64,000 bases of DNA from positions 60,127-124,126 of the forward strand of contig MNCI01001302.1 in assembly GCA_015680685.1 (NCBI GenBank), written 5' to 3'. The DNA comes from Gnetum montanum. Lineage: Eukaryota > Streptophyta > Gnetopsida > Gnetales > Gnetaceae. Positions 45,197 to 56,394 of the stretch are shown piece after piece (within the stretch, counting starts at the first letter, position 1; every line of letters starts with the position of its first letter). The notes below the pieces were generated by a model. That model was given only the letters and a program-made list of their open reading frames with translations. It made no database searches and was not told where the DNA came from. Both the position numbers and the translations under genes were made by a program.

Positions 45197-47094
45197 TTGT
45201 GATCACAAACATAGCCCAGGATTAGCATTTTATGTGTAACTTATAACTTTTTAGTACCTTGTCGCCATTAGCTAGTTACACTTAGGCTAATTTGTGATCA
45301 TGGCATATTGATTATTTTAATATTATTTTATTGTAATGGTTACCCGAGTTTGTTGGTGAGGTTTAACCTTGATGAATTAATGATATTTAACATTATTTTA
45401 TTAGTTAAACCATATGGGAGTTAGAAAATTTTATGTTGAAAACCATCAATTTGTGGCCCCCATGATGTAAAGCTCACCTTTGATAGTTCCAAGGTTGAAG
45501 AACAAGTGGATTTAGACAAGCGGTTAGGAAGATATGGGCTCAAGAAGGCTCTAGAATCTGAAAATTGCAAAAAATCCCTTGGTGTGTTGAAGAAAATGTA
45601 AAAAAATATTCTAATTCATGTTGCTATTTATAGTATTTTGGCACTGCATTGATGGGGATGCTTCAATGGGGATGCATTGATGTAGCCAAAAATAAAAATT
45701 TTCCACATTAAAAAACCAAGTTAGAAAAAAGAGTTTTGTCATGAAATTGGAGCCCAAAGCAAGCCAAAAAAGCCTAGAATAAGGATGAATGCTTGAAGAG
45801 GGTTAGGAATATGTTTCAAACAAAAATTTAGTAGGAAATTTATGTGCTAAGGAATGCAAAAACTAGATGCATCATAGTGGAAAACATATGTTTTGAAAGA
45901 AAAATGGCTAAGGGATAAGAAACTTGACCATCCCAACCAAGGAGTATGCAAGTGGATCCTTCCCATAGCAGTTTCATACCTTGAATGCACTTGTGTGCCC
46001 TCAAACCAAGGAGTTTGTGGGCCCCAAGGATAATTAATGGTTGTGGATTGTTAAAAATTGAATCACTAGAGAAACCATCAAAGAATGAAGACCATCGCAA
46101 AATGAAACCATCGATACAATCATGAGATGAGGTAGTTAGGTGGTAGATAGAAAGAATAGGTGGGTGATAGTGAGTATGGAATCGAGTCTTGCATTTTGGT
46201 ACATGAAGTTGCTTGTGAAGGATGTTATTAATATGACATGAGAGCTTCCTTCGTTAGTCTGAATCAAGACCATCTACTTCTAGTGACTTCACATTGGTAC
46301 ATTAGACCATTCCATCCTCCAAGGTACAAGAACATCCCCATAGACCATTCAACATTCCAAAAAAAGAAGAAAAGAAAAACAGGAAGTGAAAAGAGCCTTA
46401 GTTAGAGGGGTGTATTCAGGCTTAGGTAACATGTCTTTCTAGCCTCATAACTAATGCTTGTAGCCCATTATTGTGTCTAAGGGGTGTATTTTAAATTTCC
46501 ATTCTTTTTTTTTTTCAATGGGAACCACACCATGCAAAGACATTGCTTCTTGTTTATTGGTTGATGGAGGAATGGTGAGAAATCCATGAAAATTCTCATG
46601 TCACCCAAAATGGTAGGTAGGTACAAAAGTGACAAATCCCCTTGAAGCCATACCCTTGTTCATCCACTTAATTCATCACAAATTTGGAAAGTACCAAGGT
46701 CACCAATTCATTATAAGCTATTATTAAGAAAGGACCTCATATTTCCAAAATGAGGAAACACCATAGAGTTGTGTGAAATGCTGGATGATGTGGACTCATT
46801 GCCTATTATCATGAAGAGAGTCCATGTTCCATTAATTAATGTCAAAATTTTAAGATGAAATCTAGTCATTTACAATTAAGTAAAAAATGAAGTTACAAAC
46901 TGTCATCAATCAATAGATGTAGTTGGCACCAAAGTCCTGATGGAAATAAAGAAAAAGGAAGAAACATAAGAAAAGCCCAAATAAGTCAAACTATATAGAA
47001 AATTGTAAAATACTTAAGAAAATAGAAAACATATTACAAATGGTGTAAAACAAAAAGGTTAAAAACCAAGGAGCCACTTTGTAGAATCTTAGCA
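45197..47094 (-). other. Spacer between integrase and aORF of E3
   Basis: Non-coding. It holds the internal promoter-like block (45623-45682), the block shared by all elements at about 45948-46038 (GTGGATCCTTCCCATAGCAG... GGGCCCC), a single copy of the poly-T unit (46440-46550) and an A-rich tract (46930-47075). Confidence 0.55.
45623..45682 (-). promoter_or_regulatory. Internal LTR-like promoter upstream of the E3 aORF
   Basis: Minus-strand TATA box ACTATAAATAGC (45623-45634) follows repeats of GCATTGATGGGGATGC (45646-45661) and GGGGATGCATTGATG (45668-45682), the motif type of this element's own U3. The aORF ATG is about 430 bp further on. The leader (GGGATTTTTTGCAATTTT) resembles that of E1. 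Confidence 0.45.
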
Positions 47095-48560
47095 TGGATG
47101 GCCATCTCCCTCATGACTAAGTTGGAAGGGGGAGATCTAAAAGATCGAGTGTGCTTGGTCATCGATTGAGGCATTATCTCCACTAGCTGTTATTAGTTCA
47201 AGGAAAGGCTTAAGTTGCTAGATGTTAACTAAGAATCTTTTGCTTAGACTATCAGGGTAGTAGATCATCATGGCCCTAGATGGAAAGGTTTCATAGATAA
47301 CATAAGGGCACTTCCATAACATTTGAAATTTTGTTTGTTGAGGTACATGCATGGGATTTTAGTATAGCACCTTATCCCTTGGTTGAAACTTTACGTTCTT
47401 AATCTTGAGGTTATGACATTATTTACTATATGCCTTGTGCACCTCATTTGATGATAGGACTACCAATCTATTCTTGTTTAGCACATTGAGATTCGTTAAT
47501 TTTTCTTTTTAGGCTAGACTCAGGTCCAAGTCAAGGTTACAGGTGGTTGAAAGTGTATAGAGTTTAGCTTGGATGGAAAGTGTTGGTAGGATTTTGTACA
47601 CTAGCTCATAGGGAGAGTACCCAATAGGAAGTTTCCATGTTGAATGATAAGCCCAAAAGGCATCATTGAGTTTGTTTCTCTAGTCATTCTTATATTACTA
47701 ACAGTGTAAGTTAGTATCTTGGTAATTTTCCTATTCATAACTTCAACTTGACCATTGGCTTGGGGGTGGTATGGAGTTGTTAGTTTATATTCAACCCCGA
47801 AGCATTGCATGAGGTTTCGAAAAGTGGCATTAGTGAAATATCTTCCATTATTAGAAATCAGTGCCCGTGGTACACCAAACCTATTTACAACATTTTGTTG
47901 TACAAACTAGGTCATCATAGATGATGAACAGTTGATGATGGTCATAGCTTCAACCCATTTAGTGCAGTAGTTAACAACCATGATAATGTAGGCCTTTCTA
48001 TTCAACATAGGGGTGATGGGCCCCATGAAATTGATCCCCTAAAGATCAAAAGGCTTTATTGGTTGGATCCACTATTGAGGCCCTTCCATGCATGTGGTCA
48101 TTCCTCCATCATGTTGACATCTATTGCAGGAGCAAAAGAAGTGATGGACATCCCTGAAGATTATAGACCAATAATATCCTACCATGAGTATCTTAATGGT
48201 CATTCGCCTCCTAGCATAGTGGCCACCACAAGGGCCTTCGTGTGTCTCCTAGAGGACTCGAAGTTGATTTGCATTAAGGACACACCATTGTACTAGGTCA
48301 TCTATGCAAATGTTGTAGAGGTTATTATTGATTTTCATAAAGTTTTTGGCCTGATGAAGAAATTGTTATTTCATCTTGTGGTCCCACTCTTGTGGCATCT
48401 CTTGTGTGAGTAGATTGGATAGGATGTTATCATACTAGTTCATTTCTTTGGGATCTTGTTCATTAATAGCATCAGCAAAGAGGAGTTCATTAGGAAATTG
48501 ATTTGACAAAGGGCTCTCCTCCTCCTTGATATTCCATCTCAATCGAGACAAGTGGTCAAC
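47095..48560 (-). pseudogene. Integrase region of E3 pol
   Basis: Collinear with E1 and E2: KPFDL.GINFMGPI region, then LISNNGRYF (second catalytic Asp is Asn), [20 protein letters not shown] and VEVMNRKITKIL (47601-47810). The C-terminal part runs to the GGAGATGGCCATC block near 47100. Confidence 0.7.
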
Positions 48561-50469
48561 TACCACATTCTCAATCCCCTTTTGATCTACCATTATTAGA
48601 TTGAAATACTAAAGAATCACCAACCACTATGTGATACAGGGGCTCATCATTGGCTTGTTCATCAAGAACCAGATGGCACTATGATCAATGTGCACAAACA
48701 CTTTGTATCTAAGCACATAGTGCCTGAATTTCTCCAATGTATACACCACGATCATAAGCTCCTTTTCAATGGTGGTGTAGTTGAGTTGTGCACTCACAAT
48801 GCTCTTACTTGCATAGTAGATGTAATATGGATGTTTTTGATCATCCAACTATGTAAGCATGACTTCCAAGGCATAATAATGCATTCTTCATGATATCAAA
48901 TGGTCTAGACTAGTCTAGTGCTTGTAGAATTGGAGTTTCCACGAGCATCTACTTGTGTTATTGGAATGCATGTTCATGTTTCTTGGTCCAAAAAAATGAT
49001 GCATCTTTCTTTGTAAGCTCCACCAACAGCTTGGTGATCTTCAAAAAGTTCTCGATGAAGTGCTTATAGTAACCTATGTAACCAAGGAATGACATCACAT
49101 ATTTCATGATTTCTAGTTGTCTAGTGATTCATTGGATGACCCTTATTATTTTTGAGTCTACCTCAATCCCTTTGTTCAAAATTTAGTGCCCCACAAGAAT
49201 GCCCTCTTGGACCATCAGATGGCTCTTTTAACAATTAAGTCTCAAGTTGTTTTCTACATATCGTTGAAGCACTTGCTCAAGGCAGTCCAAGGCTTGCTCA
49301 AAGGTAGCCCCGTAGGTAGAGAAGTCATCCATGAAGACTTCTACCTTGCTATCCATTTGTTGTTGGAAGATGCTAAAGACCAACTGTTGGAATGTGGTAG
49401 GAGTGTTGCACAAGCCAAAGGGCATTTTCCTGTATGCAAAAGTTCCCCAAGAATTTGTGAATGTTATCTTAGCCTGATCCTTTGGTACAATCTAGATTTG
49501 GTTATAGCCATTATAACCATCCAAAAAATTGTAGTAGCAATGCCTTGTGATCATGTCTAGCACTTGGTCCACAAATGGCAATGGAAAGTGAGCTTTGTAA
49601 GTGGCCATGTTCAACAACTTGAAGTTTATATAAATCCTTTACATTCATCCTTTCTTTAGCACAATAACAAGTAGGATAACCCACTCACTATTCACAATGG
49701 GATAAAAGAACCCAACCTTGAGAAGTTGTTAAATCTCCTCCTTGATGATTTGCTTAAGCTTTGGGTTCAAGCGTCTTTGCGGCTACCTCCTCGATTTGAT
49801 GGAGGAATATGTATGTATTCTATGTTGGCATATCCTTGGATCAATTCTAGTTAGCTCATAATATGATCAAGCAAAGGTTTTTGGTCATTTGTTGATAACT
49901 TCCAATAATTTCTTCTTTTGTAGAGGAGCAAGTGTGACATTGATGATTACTGGCTTGTGATTGTTTAGAAATGCACACTCCATTTCTGCTAGTAGAGTTT
50001 TTAATTCAAAGGGCTCTTGCTTGAAAGTTTTAGGGATTTCCAACTTTTCCCAATTGATTTCTTCTTGTTCATCATAAATTTGGTGATGGATCTACTCCAA
50101 TTAATCCATGTTTTTCATATAAGAACTTGTGAGGCTCTCAACTAGTTTCATGCACATTGTTGATTCAGCCTCTTTTTCAATTGTCAACCATTGAATGCCC
50201 TCCTATTTAGTGGCTATTGCGTACAGGCACCTTTGAATTTTTGTGACATCCACACATTGACTACATGCCTTAAGTGATGTGCTCTTTATAGTCCACAGTT
50301 TTTGCACATAGTGGCACCCTATGTCACTATACTCGATGCATGGAACTCTTTTCTTCTCAATTTTGCCAAATTCATTCTCCTTGAAAATTTTCAAGGAGAG
50401 TTCTTTGATCCCCAACCATGCATCTATAGTGTTCAGCCATGCTCTTCCCATGATGATAGGGAAATCCCC
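48561..50469 (-). pseudogene. RT and RNase H region of E3 pol
   Basis: RT shows MPFGLCNTPTTFQQLVFSIF and VEVFMDDFSTYGATFEQALD (49228-49425), with FLDGYNGYNQI near 49495-49530. RNase H-like VSAQLNYTTIEKELMIVVY and YKVFVHIDHSAIWFLMNKP lie at 48627-48848. The linker GDFPIIMGRAWLNTIDAW is at 50420-50475, directly against the insertion. Confidence 0.75.
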
Positions 50470-51009
50470 TATCACATCCCCATTCCCAAATGATGGTGCT
50501 ACCTAATGAATATGGCATCTCTTCATAGAAAATGTTATTGTTATCTTAACAAGACTTGAAAGGACATGTTGTAATAATGGATGTGTCTCTTAAGGTAACC
50601 TTTGGGGGTTTGACCTAAGGCATTTATACCTAGGGTTAGAGGTTGTGCTGGCATGGAGTGGTAGAGCAGGTATAGGCAAGTCACGGGAGCTGGGATAGGA
50701 AGTGGACTAACCATTGCTTCTGGCTAGATCATAGGCCTAACTGTGGTGTTAGTGCTGGATTGCCTCTAAGGGATAAATGCCAAAGGAAGAAAACCCCAAG
50801 GAACACTTTTAGAGCACGATTTGAATATGCTATTCCATATCTATAAATCATTCTTTTCTTTCTTTGTCTTCATTTTTCCTATTATTTCATTTATACATAA
50901 TGTTGAATATCACATTTATTTCGCATTTGGTATATTTTTTTCATACACATAATGTCTAATATATTGTATATTTGACATTTTCCATGACATCTGAGGATGG
51001 GATGTCACA
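50470..51009 (-). mobile_element. 540-bp solo LTR-like insertion inside E3 pol
   Basis: It interrupts the pol linker between VENSKG and GDFPIIMG. Minus-strand ends TGTGACATCCC and GGGATGTGATA are near-perfect inverted repeats. The flanks TCCCC (50465-50469) and TGTCC (51010-51014) are candidate, worn 5-bp duplications. Removing 50470-51014 restores the reading S-K-G-D-F-P expected from E2. Length, termini and lack of coding capacity fit a solo LTR of another element; a MITE is the alternative. Confidence 0.6.
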
Positions 51010-51019
51010 TGTCCTTTGC

Positions 51020-51491
51020 TGTTCTCCACATAGATTACTAGGAAATTAATAGGATATGACCACTTACAAATGGTGGTCATGATGTCTTCCACCAATTCCA
51101 AAGGAACAATGTTGGATTGATTTGCCAACTCCAGTCTAATGTTGCTCCTTTTCAAGGGAGGTAGGTTTTAGGCTTTGTACATTTCTTGCAAAATCAAGTT
51201 AACTCCAGAACCTGAGTTTAAAAGATCCTTACATGGTTCATTTCTTGCAATTTGTAAATAGATAAGAGGACTCCCAGGATTAGATCTCTTCTTGGGAAGA
51301 TGGCTAGCCTTAATCCAATTTGTGACTGCATGGGTCAACATGACAATGTGCAATTGAGGAGTGTTTTGGTTACTTGGTAGACATTTTAGAGGAGGTAGTA
51401 GCAAGGTTAACAACCACAAGTGTTTGTGAGTGCTTTGTGGGACTCTTGGTTTTGAAGAATGGTCACTTGCAAGGCTTAGATTTAGAACCAC
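51020..51491 (-). pseudogene. Protease region of E3 pol
   Basis: Contains LIYLQIARNEPCKDLLNSGS followed by GVNLI, an aspartic protease active site with Asn for Asp, and then MKRSNIRLELANQSNIVPLE and VEDIMTTICKWSYPINFLV, the linker that the insertion cuts. Confidence 0.7.
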
Positions 51492-51539
51492 TCAACTGAG
51501 AGGTTGGCTACAAGTTTACGACCCTTGTCGCGTTTCTCT

Positions 51540-53829
51540 GCTATGATTGTGTAGGTATCTCACCCTACATGGATAGAGCAAGAGGTGCAGGAATGGAAGA
51601 GTGTAGAGGAGGATAGTAGGAAAATTAGAACTCCCCCTTGACAATGATGCTTTGTAGTATTCCAGAGGGTAATAGCAATGTGGAAAGGAAACATGACTAG
51701 AAGAATCACATGGAGAGATAGGCTACTAAATATAGTACTTGTATTGATCACCTTGATAATAAGGGTATTGTTGCCTTGGAGATGACATCCCCCACGATTG
51801 TGGGTGTTGCCACTGCTGATATTGGTCCTAAACTTGAGATGAAGCTCCACTCAGATAGTAAGCTTATTGGTGGAATTGCTGTTGATAGTTGCCTTGTGCA
51901 TAAGGCAACCTCTTGGGTGCTTGCTTTTTTGCTAGTCTAGGATTTAAAGTATATACCCCAGATTCCTGTAAGTGTGACACAATAGGATAACATCCCTTGG
52001 GATGTTCATATTAGCATATGTCACAACCATCATCATTGAACTCGGAATCTGCAACCTCCTCTACTGCTGCAGCTTTATCCTTAGCTTTATAATGTTTACG
52101 TTCAGCCTCTCCCTTCTTTCTTCACTCATGACCACTACCTCCTTGATCTTTGCTCTCTTATGCAATCTTCCAAGTAGTTTGGAATTTTTCATTTAAGGAG
52201 TCCCACATTTTGTCAACCTTTGCCAATGTTTCAGTAACAGATTTTTGGATCGATAAGGTTTTTCTTTGCAACACTTTAGCAAGTGGTGCCTCCTCCTCAT
52301 TGACATAGAAACAGACTTATCTCTTGTAGATGGAGGGGTTCATATTGTATTCCTTTACACTTTCCCATGTTTTAGCTCTTCCTCTTCTTTAGCCACCTAC
52401 TTAATGAGCCTTTGAATTTGATAAGCCCTTAGCTCAAAAATTCTCCCTTGGACATAGACCCCAAGGGTTCTCTTTGTTTCAGTTCTGAGCCCATTTATGA
52501 TGTGGCATAGTTGATTTTGTTGGGAGTATCCATGGTCTAGGCATTGGTGCAACAAAGAGTAGTACCTGATCATAGCTACATCTAGGGACTCATGAGTGCC
52601 TTGTTTCCATCCTTGGATTTTCCTCAAATTGGACACCTAGGAGTACATTTGATACTTGTTACTGAATAACTCTAGCATTGTACTTCATAGTTGAATAGAT
52701 TCTAGCTCCAAGGATCAGTACCAGCTCTCTGCTTCTTTGATGAGTATCCTTGGGAACAATTTTAGCTTTTGCCATTTTTTTTTCACATTTTGTAACGCAT
52801 AGACATCATGAAAAGCTTGTAGGTGATTTTGTGGATCTGAATTCTATCCCCCTTCAAACTTGAAAATATTATTCATATCCAACCATTTGATTCAACTATC
52901 CTTCATGTGCTTGGTTGGTATCCTAACTGCCTTTGAAATGTTTAACACATTTCTAGTAGCTAGTTGGGGCTCATCATAATCATAGTCGTCTCTATGACCC
53001 TTATCATGGCCATGATGCTTATGATGAGTCGTGTTGTCCCTTTGCTCTCTGTGGTGCTCATCCCCATGTTGCTTATGCCCACGATCTTTGTTGTCTCGGC
53101 AGGATCTACAATCATCTCTATCCCATCGTTCATCTTCATCACAATTTTTGTTACTTGTGCTTCTATGATTAGAGTTGGAGGAGGAAAATGATTAGGATGA
53201 CGAAGGCGAAGAGGAAGGAGAACTAGCACCAAAGATATGCCTACTGCTCCCTCTTCCTTGCTTCTTACCCCGATCACCATGTTTGTCTTGTTCCTAGTGC
53301 TTGTCATTGTTTCTGCCTTGGCTACCACCTTTTGAGGCCCCATGATCTTATGACCCATTCTTCTTGTAACCAGGGTTATCCACAGCTGACTACAACCACT
53401 AGTTAAGGGTCTCCTCATCAAAGAGACAAGGAGAATCTATGTTTTGAGAGGAACTCGAAAAGAAGTCCTTGCCTTCTTTGTATATCTGCAGGAACAAGTG
53501 GTTAGGAAACTGTTTGCCTTTTGAAGCCTCATATCTAGCTTCCATTTGCTGATCTTTCTCTATTTGTGCTTCTGTGGGATGATAATCCTAATAAGCATGG
53601 TCATGAACCTTGTATTTTGCATTGAGCTTAGCAATGCCCAACTTGATAAGATTGTTTAATAGAATTGCAAGAATAAATCAGTTGAGAGGCAGCACGATGT
53701 TGCTTTCCATGTCCCTCCATTACAGTTGCTCATCCTGGTGCAAGATGAAGCTGAAATTTTTTACAATAATAATTTCTCTTGTTTTGGAGGCTCAAGAGGC
53801 TATTTGTTCTTTTTTTCTTTATGATAAAT
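51540..53829 (-). pseudogene. gag of E3, missing its start
   Basis: The first recognisable residues (FSFILHQDEQL) match E2 FTFILHQDELM near its N-terminus; about 15-30 codons and the ATG are lost at about 53829. Then come an Arg/Ser/Asp-rich low-complexity segment (52960-53421), the capsid core (52397-52636; ETKRTLGVYVQGRIFELRAY) and the Cys/His module CDIC-stop-YEHPKGCY at 51991-52025. Confidence 0.7.
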
Positions 53830-54883
53830 CCTTTAGCAAGAAGTGAAAACCCATGAGGGTGATTTTGAATAAGGGCCAGACCTCATTCTTTTCCTACTTC
53901 ATTGAGAGGGTTTTTAAGATTAGTTGTAAGGATGAAAACTTGAAAATAGACTTTTCTTTCAATTTTTTTTTATGATCCGATGTTATTTAAAAATTTTAAA
54001 ATATTATTATTTATTTATTTGTATAGAAATCATGTCATTTTTATAAGAAAGTATCACGTTTATACTTATGAAGGTTACATATGTCTTAGTGGTGGAAAAA
54101 GTTTCTATACATATGGAAGGACACTATTAATGGGATAACTCTCCTACCCAAAAAATTTGTATTCTTTCTGGGTTGAAAATATTTGTATTCTTTTTAAAAA
54201 TGACTTGTATATTAAAGTTTTTAGGGAAGCTTATGGTGTCGCTTAAAACTTTTTTCCCCCTTAAATTTGAGGATACTTTTTCTGCTTAAAACACTTCCAA
54301 AAGATGCAAAAGTGAAAATTGAAAATTGTGTGAGCCAAGCAAACCATATGATGTGTTGAGGAGCTTCCTGTTTCACCGAACGAAAAGAAATGGTTTAGGT
54401 AGAGCATCGACCTCAGCTGGTAAACAATGTAATTAACGTAATTAACGGCAGACTTTGATCAATTCTGCTCTGTTTATCCAGTCTGTGTGTGTACGTTTGT
54501 TGGCTGTTAAACGTGCTGTCCAATTCCCCGCTCAAACCAACCAATTTTACATGAAATCAAAACATGTTGACTCTAGAGCAAACCTATCCATGGTTGTGGT
54601 ATGAGTTCAAACTGGGTACATTTTGCAGACACAAATTACACACCTGATGCCCCTGCACATGGTGAGTTCATTTATCTTCAACTAGCCAATGAGCTGGTGC
54701 AAATAGCTCATCTGATTATTCAAGCTCATCCCACATTGATAAGAAAAGTAAAGGATGGGTGGAGGAAATTATGGCGTGTATACAATTTTTTAAATCTCAT
54801 TTTGTATCTGTGATTCATGATTCATGCTATGGCGTGACCGAAGCTCATGTAAGTTGTTCTCCATGCACGGATAACTACAAAAT
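53830..54883. other. Intergenic stretch
   Basis: No gene is recognised. AT-rich to about 54250. An open frame at 54601-54813 (70 residues) has no recognisable motif. An AC-type element ACCAACC lies at 54536-54542. Confidence 0.4.
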
Positions 54884-55250
54884 GAATTTGAATAAACAAA
54901 TAATTAAATGACTTAAAAAGCGTAGCTCAACTCATATGAGTTTTCATGTGTGGAGGTTGGGGGTAGGTGTGAATGGTTTTTGCTAGCGACGGTTTGAATA
55001 AACAAATAATTGAATTTGAATAAACAAATAATTAAATGACTTAAAAGAGCGTAGCTCAACTCTTATGAGTTTTCATGTGTGGACGGTGGGTTAGGTGTGA
55101 ACGGTTTTTGCTAACGAGGGTTTGAATAAACAAATAATTGAATTTGAATAAACAAATAATTAAATGACTTAAAAAAGATCGTAGCTCAACTCATATGAGT
55201 TTTCATGTGTGTAGGGTGGGGTAGGTGTGAACGGCTTTTGCTAGCGACGG
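54884..55250. repeat. 128-bp minisatellite, three copies, upstream of ADT-B
   Basis: Units start at 54884, 55012 and 55140 (GAATTTGAATAAACAAATAA...). Each carries GTAGCTCAACTCATATGAGT, TTTCATGTGTG, GGTGTGAA(C/T)GG and TTTTGCTA(G/A)CGA. The third copy breaks off at 55250. Spacing is exactly 128 bp with few changes. The unit core could be an amplified piece of a tRNA-derived SINE head, but the B box is not convincing. Confidence 0.85.
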
Positions 55251-56394
55251 CTCTCTGCGATGCTTCGTCTGCCAGACTGCATTACCCTTAAAAAAAAAGC
55301 AAACTGACGGTACCAATTGGTTCTTGGGTTGGATTATAATTATACAGTTCAACTGCATGTTCCTGGACTTCTAAAATTCTAGTTTAAGATCTAAAATTTA
55401 GCTACAAAAGGCACTATCTTTGGCGATGTGACAGGTAGAAAGACTTTTTGCTGGGAATAAGTTTTTGAATTTTTAAATTTTGTATAAATTCAACCCAACA
55501 AATTGAGAACGGTCTGTATGGGAAAAGACATGCAGAAAAACATGAAACATGAGTAATTTTCAAAAGGACGCTATCAATGAATCATGTGAACTTCAATTCC
55601 GTAAATCAAAAGAGAGCTGAAATCCAACAGAATCTTGTAACAGCGCTCTATTTTCTATTTTCTTCCCCGTTCCCTGGAAACCTGAATGAGCCAGAAGCCC
55701 AAGCCCACAACATCAACATCTCACCAACCCAAAACCAGTTCAGCTCCATGAACATATTCAACCAGGCTCAACCACTGAACGATATTCATTCAACGCCATG
55801 CTGTGGGCCTAATCAGACCTAAGAAGTTTGTGAGTTTCTTGATCCAGTCAAAGCCGAAAGTTTTTCGTATTTCATCTTTCAATGTTTTTTCTTCTTATTT
55901 GTTAAGTCTTTTCAAGATTGTTCGTTCGGGAATCAAACTGCCTGAAGGGGACCGGAATTTTCGCCTGTGAAACATTGAGACCAGAGTTGCTGTGATGATT
56001 CAGCCTCCGACTACCAAACCAAAAACTGGGTTGCTGCACTATGTCATTTAAGTCTGGTCTGGAGGCTTCCTTGGTTGGTAAACCTTAGCGCGTGCCTGAG
56101 CTTTTTGTTCATACCGTGTATGAACAAGGCAAGGCTGTGGGAATTTGCAAATTGCTTACCTACCCGGAGTAGTATTTGAAACCTATAAAAAGCCTGCAAA
56201 AAGTTTCTTCCATGTAGCACAGATTTCCAGATTTCTGTTGTAATCCACAGACACGGGTGCCATTTGCCTTTGGGGTTAGGTGTAGTGGGTAACATGAATA
56301 TACCTCTATAAAAGCATTGCTTGCAGACGGTTCTAAATTGAACAACATTTTCTGCAACTTCGAACGTGTAATATTGCGTTGCAACTTTTGGAAG
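55251..56394 (+). promoter_or_regulatory. Putative promoter and leader region of ADT-B
   Basis: AC-type motifs (ACC[A/T]A[A/C]C), which MYB factors of phenylpropanoid genes bind, are at 55723-55729 (ACCAACC) and 56013-56019 (ACCAAAC). An 81-codon open frame at 55577-55822 shows no homology to ADT and could be a chance frame or an untested 5' exon. A TATA box is listed separately. Confidence 0.4.
56307..56314 (+). promoter_or_regulatory. TATA box of ADT-B
   Basis: TATAAAAG lies 81-88 bp before the ATG at 56395. Start of transcription about 30 bp downstream would leave a short 5' UTR and place the first usable ATG at 56395. Confidence 0.5.

Larger units (their letters stand above)
41352..53829 (-). 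mobile_element. Ty3/gypsy element E3 (Athila-like), 5'-truncated
   Basis: About 12.5 kb on the minus strand between the two ADT genes. In minus order: gag lacking its first codons (from about 53829), protease, a 540-bp foreign insertion (50470-51009), RT, RNase H, integrase, a spacer with an internal promoter-like block, aORF (45196-42359), PPT (42137-42170) and a 3' LTR (41352-42136). No 5' LTR, PBS or leader was found, so the right end is truncated. It is collinear with E1. Confidence 0.8.

Noticed and set aside
54884-55250. CRISPR array
   Set aside because: Three contiguous 128-bp units without spacers in a plant genome; it is a minisatellite.
55577-55822. 81-codon frame upstream of ADT-B as its true first exon
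   Set aside because: Not transit-peptide-like, no homology to ADT-A exon 1, and a TATA box lies between it and exon 1. Kept only as an untested possibility.
56317-56394. Extension of ADT-B to 56317
   Set aside because: The codon at 56317 is TTG, not ATG; the first in-frame ATG is 56395.
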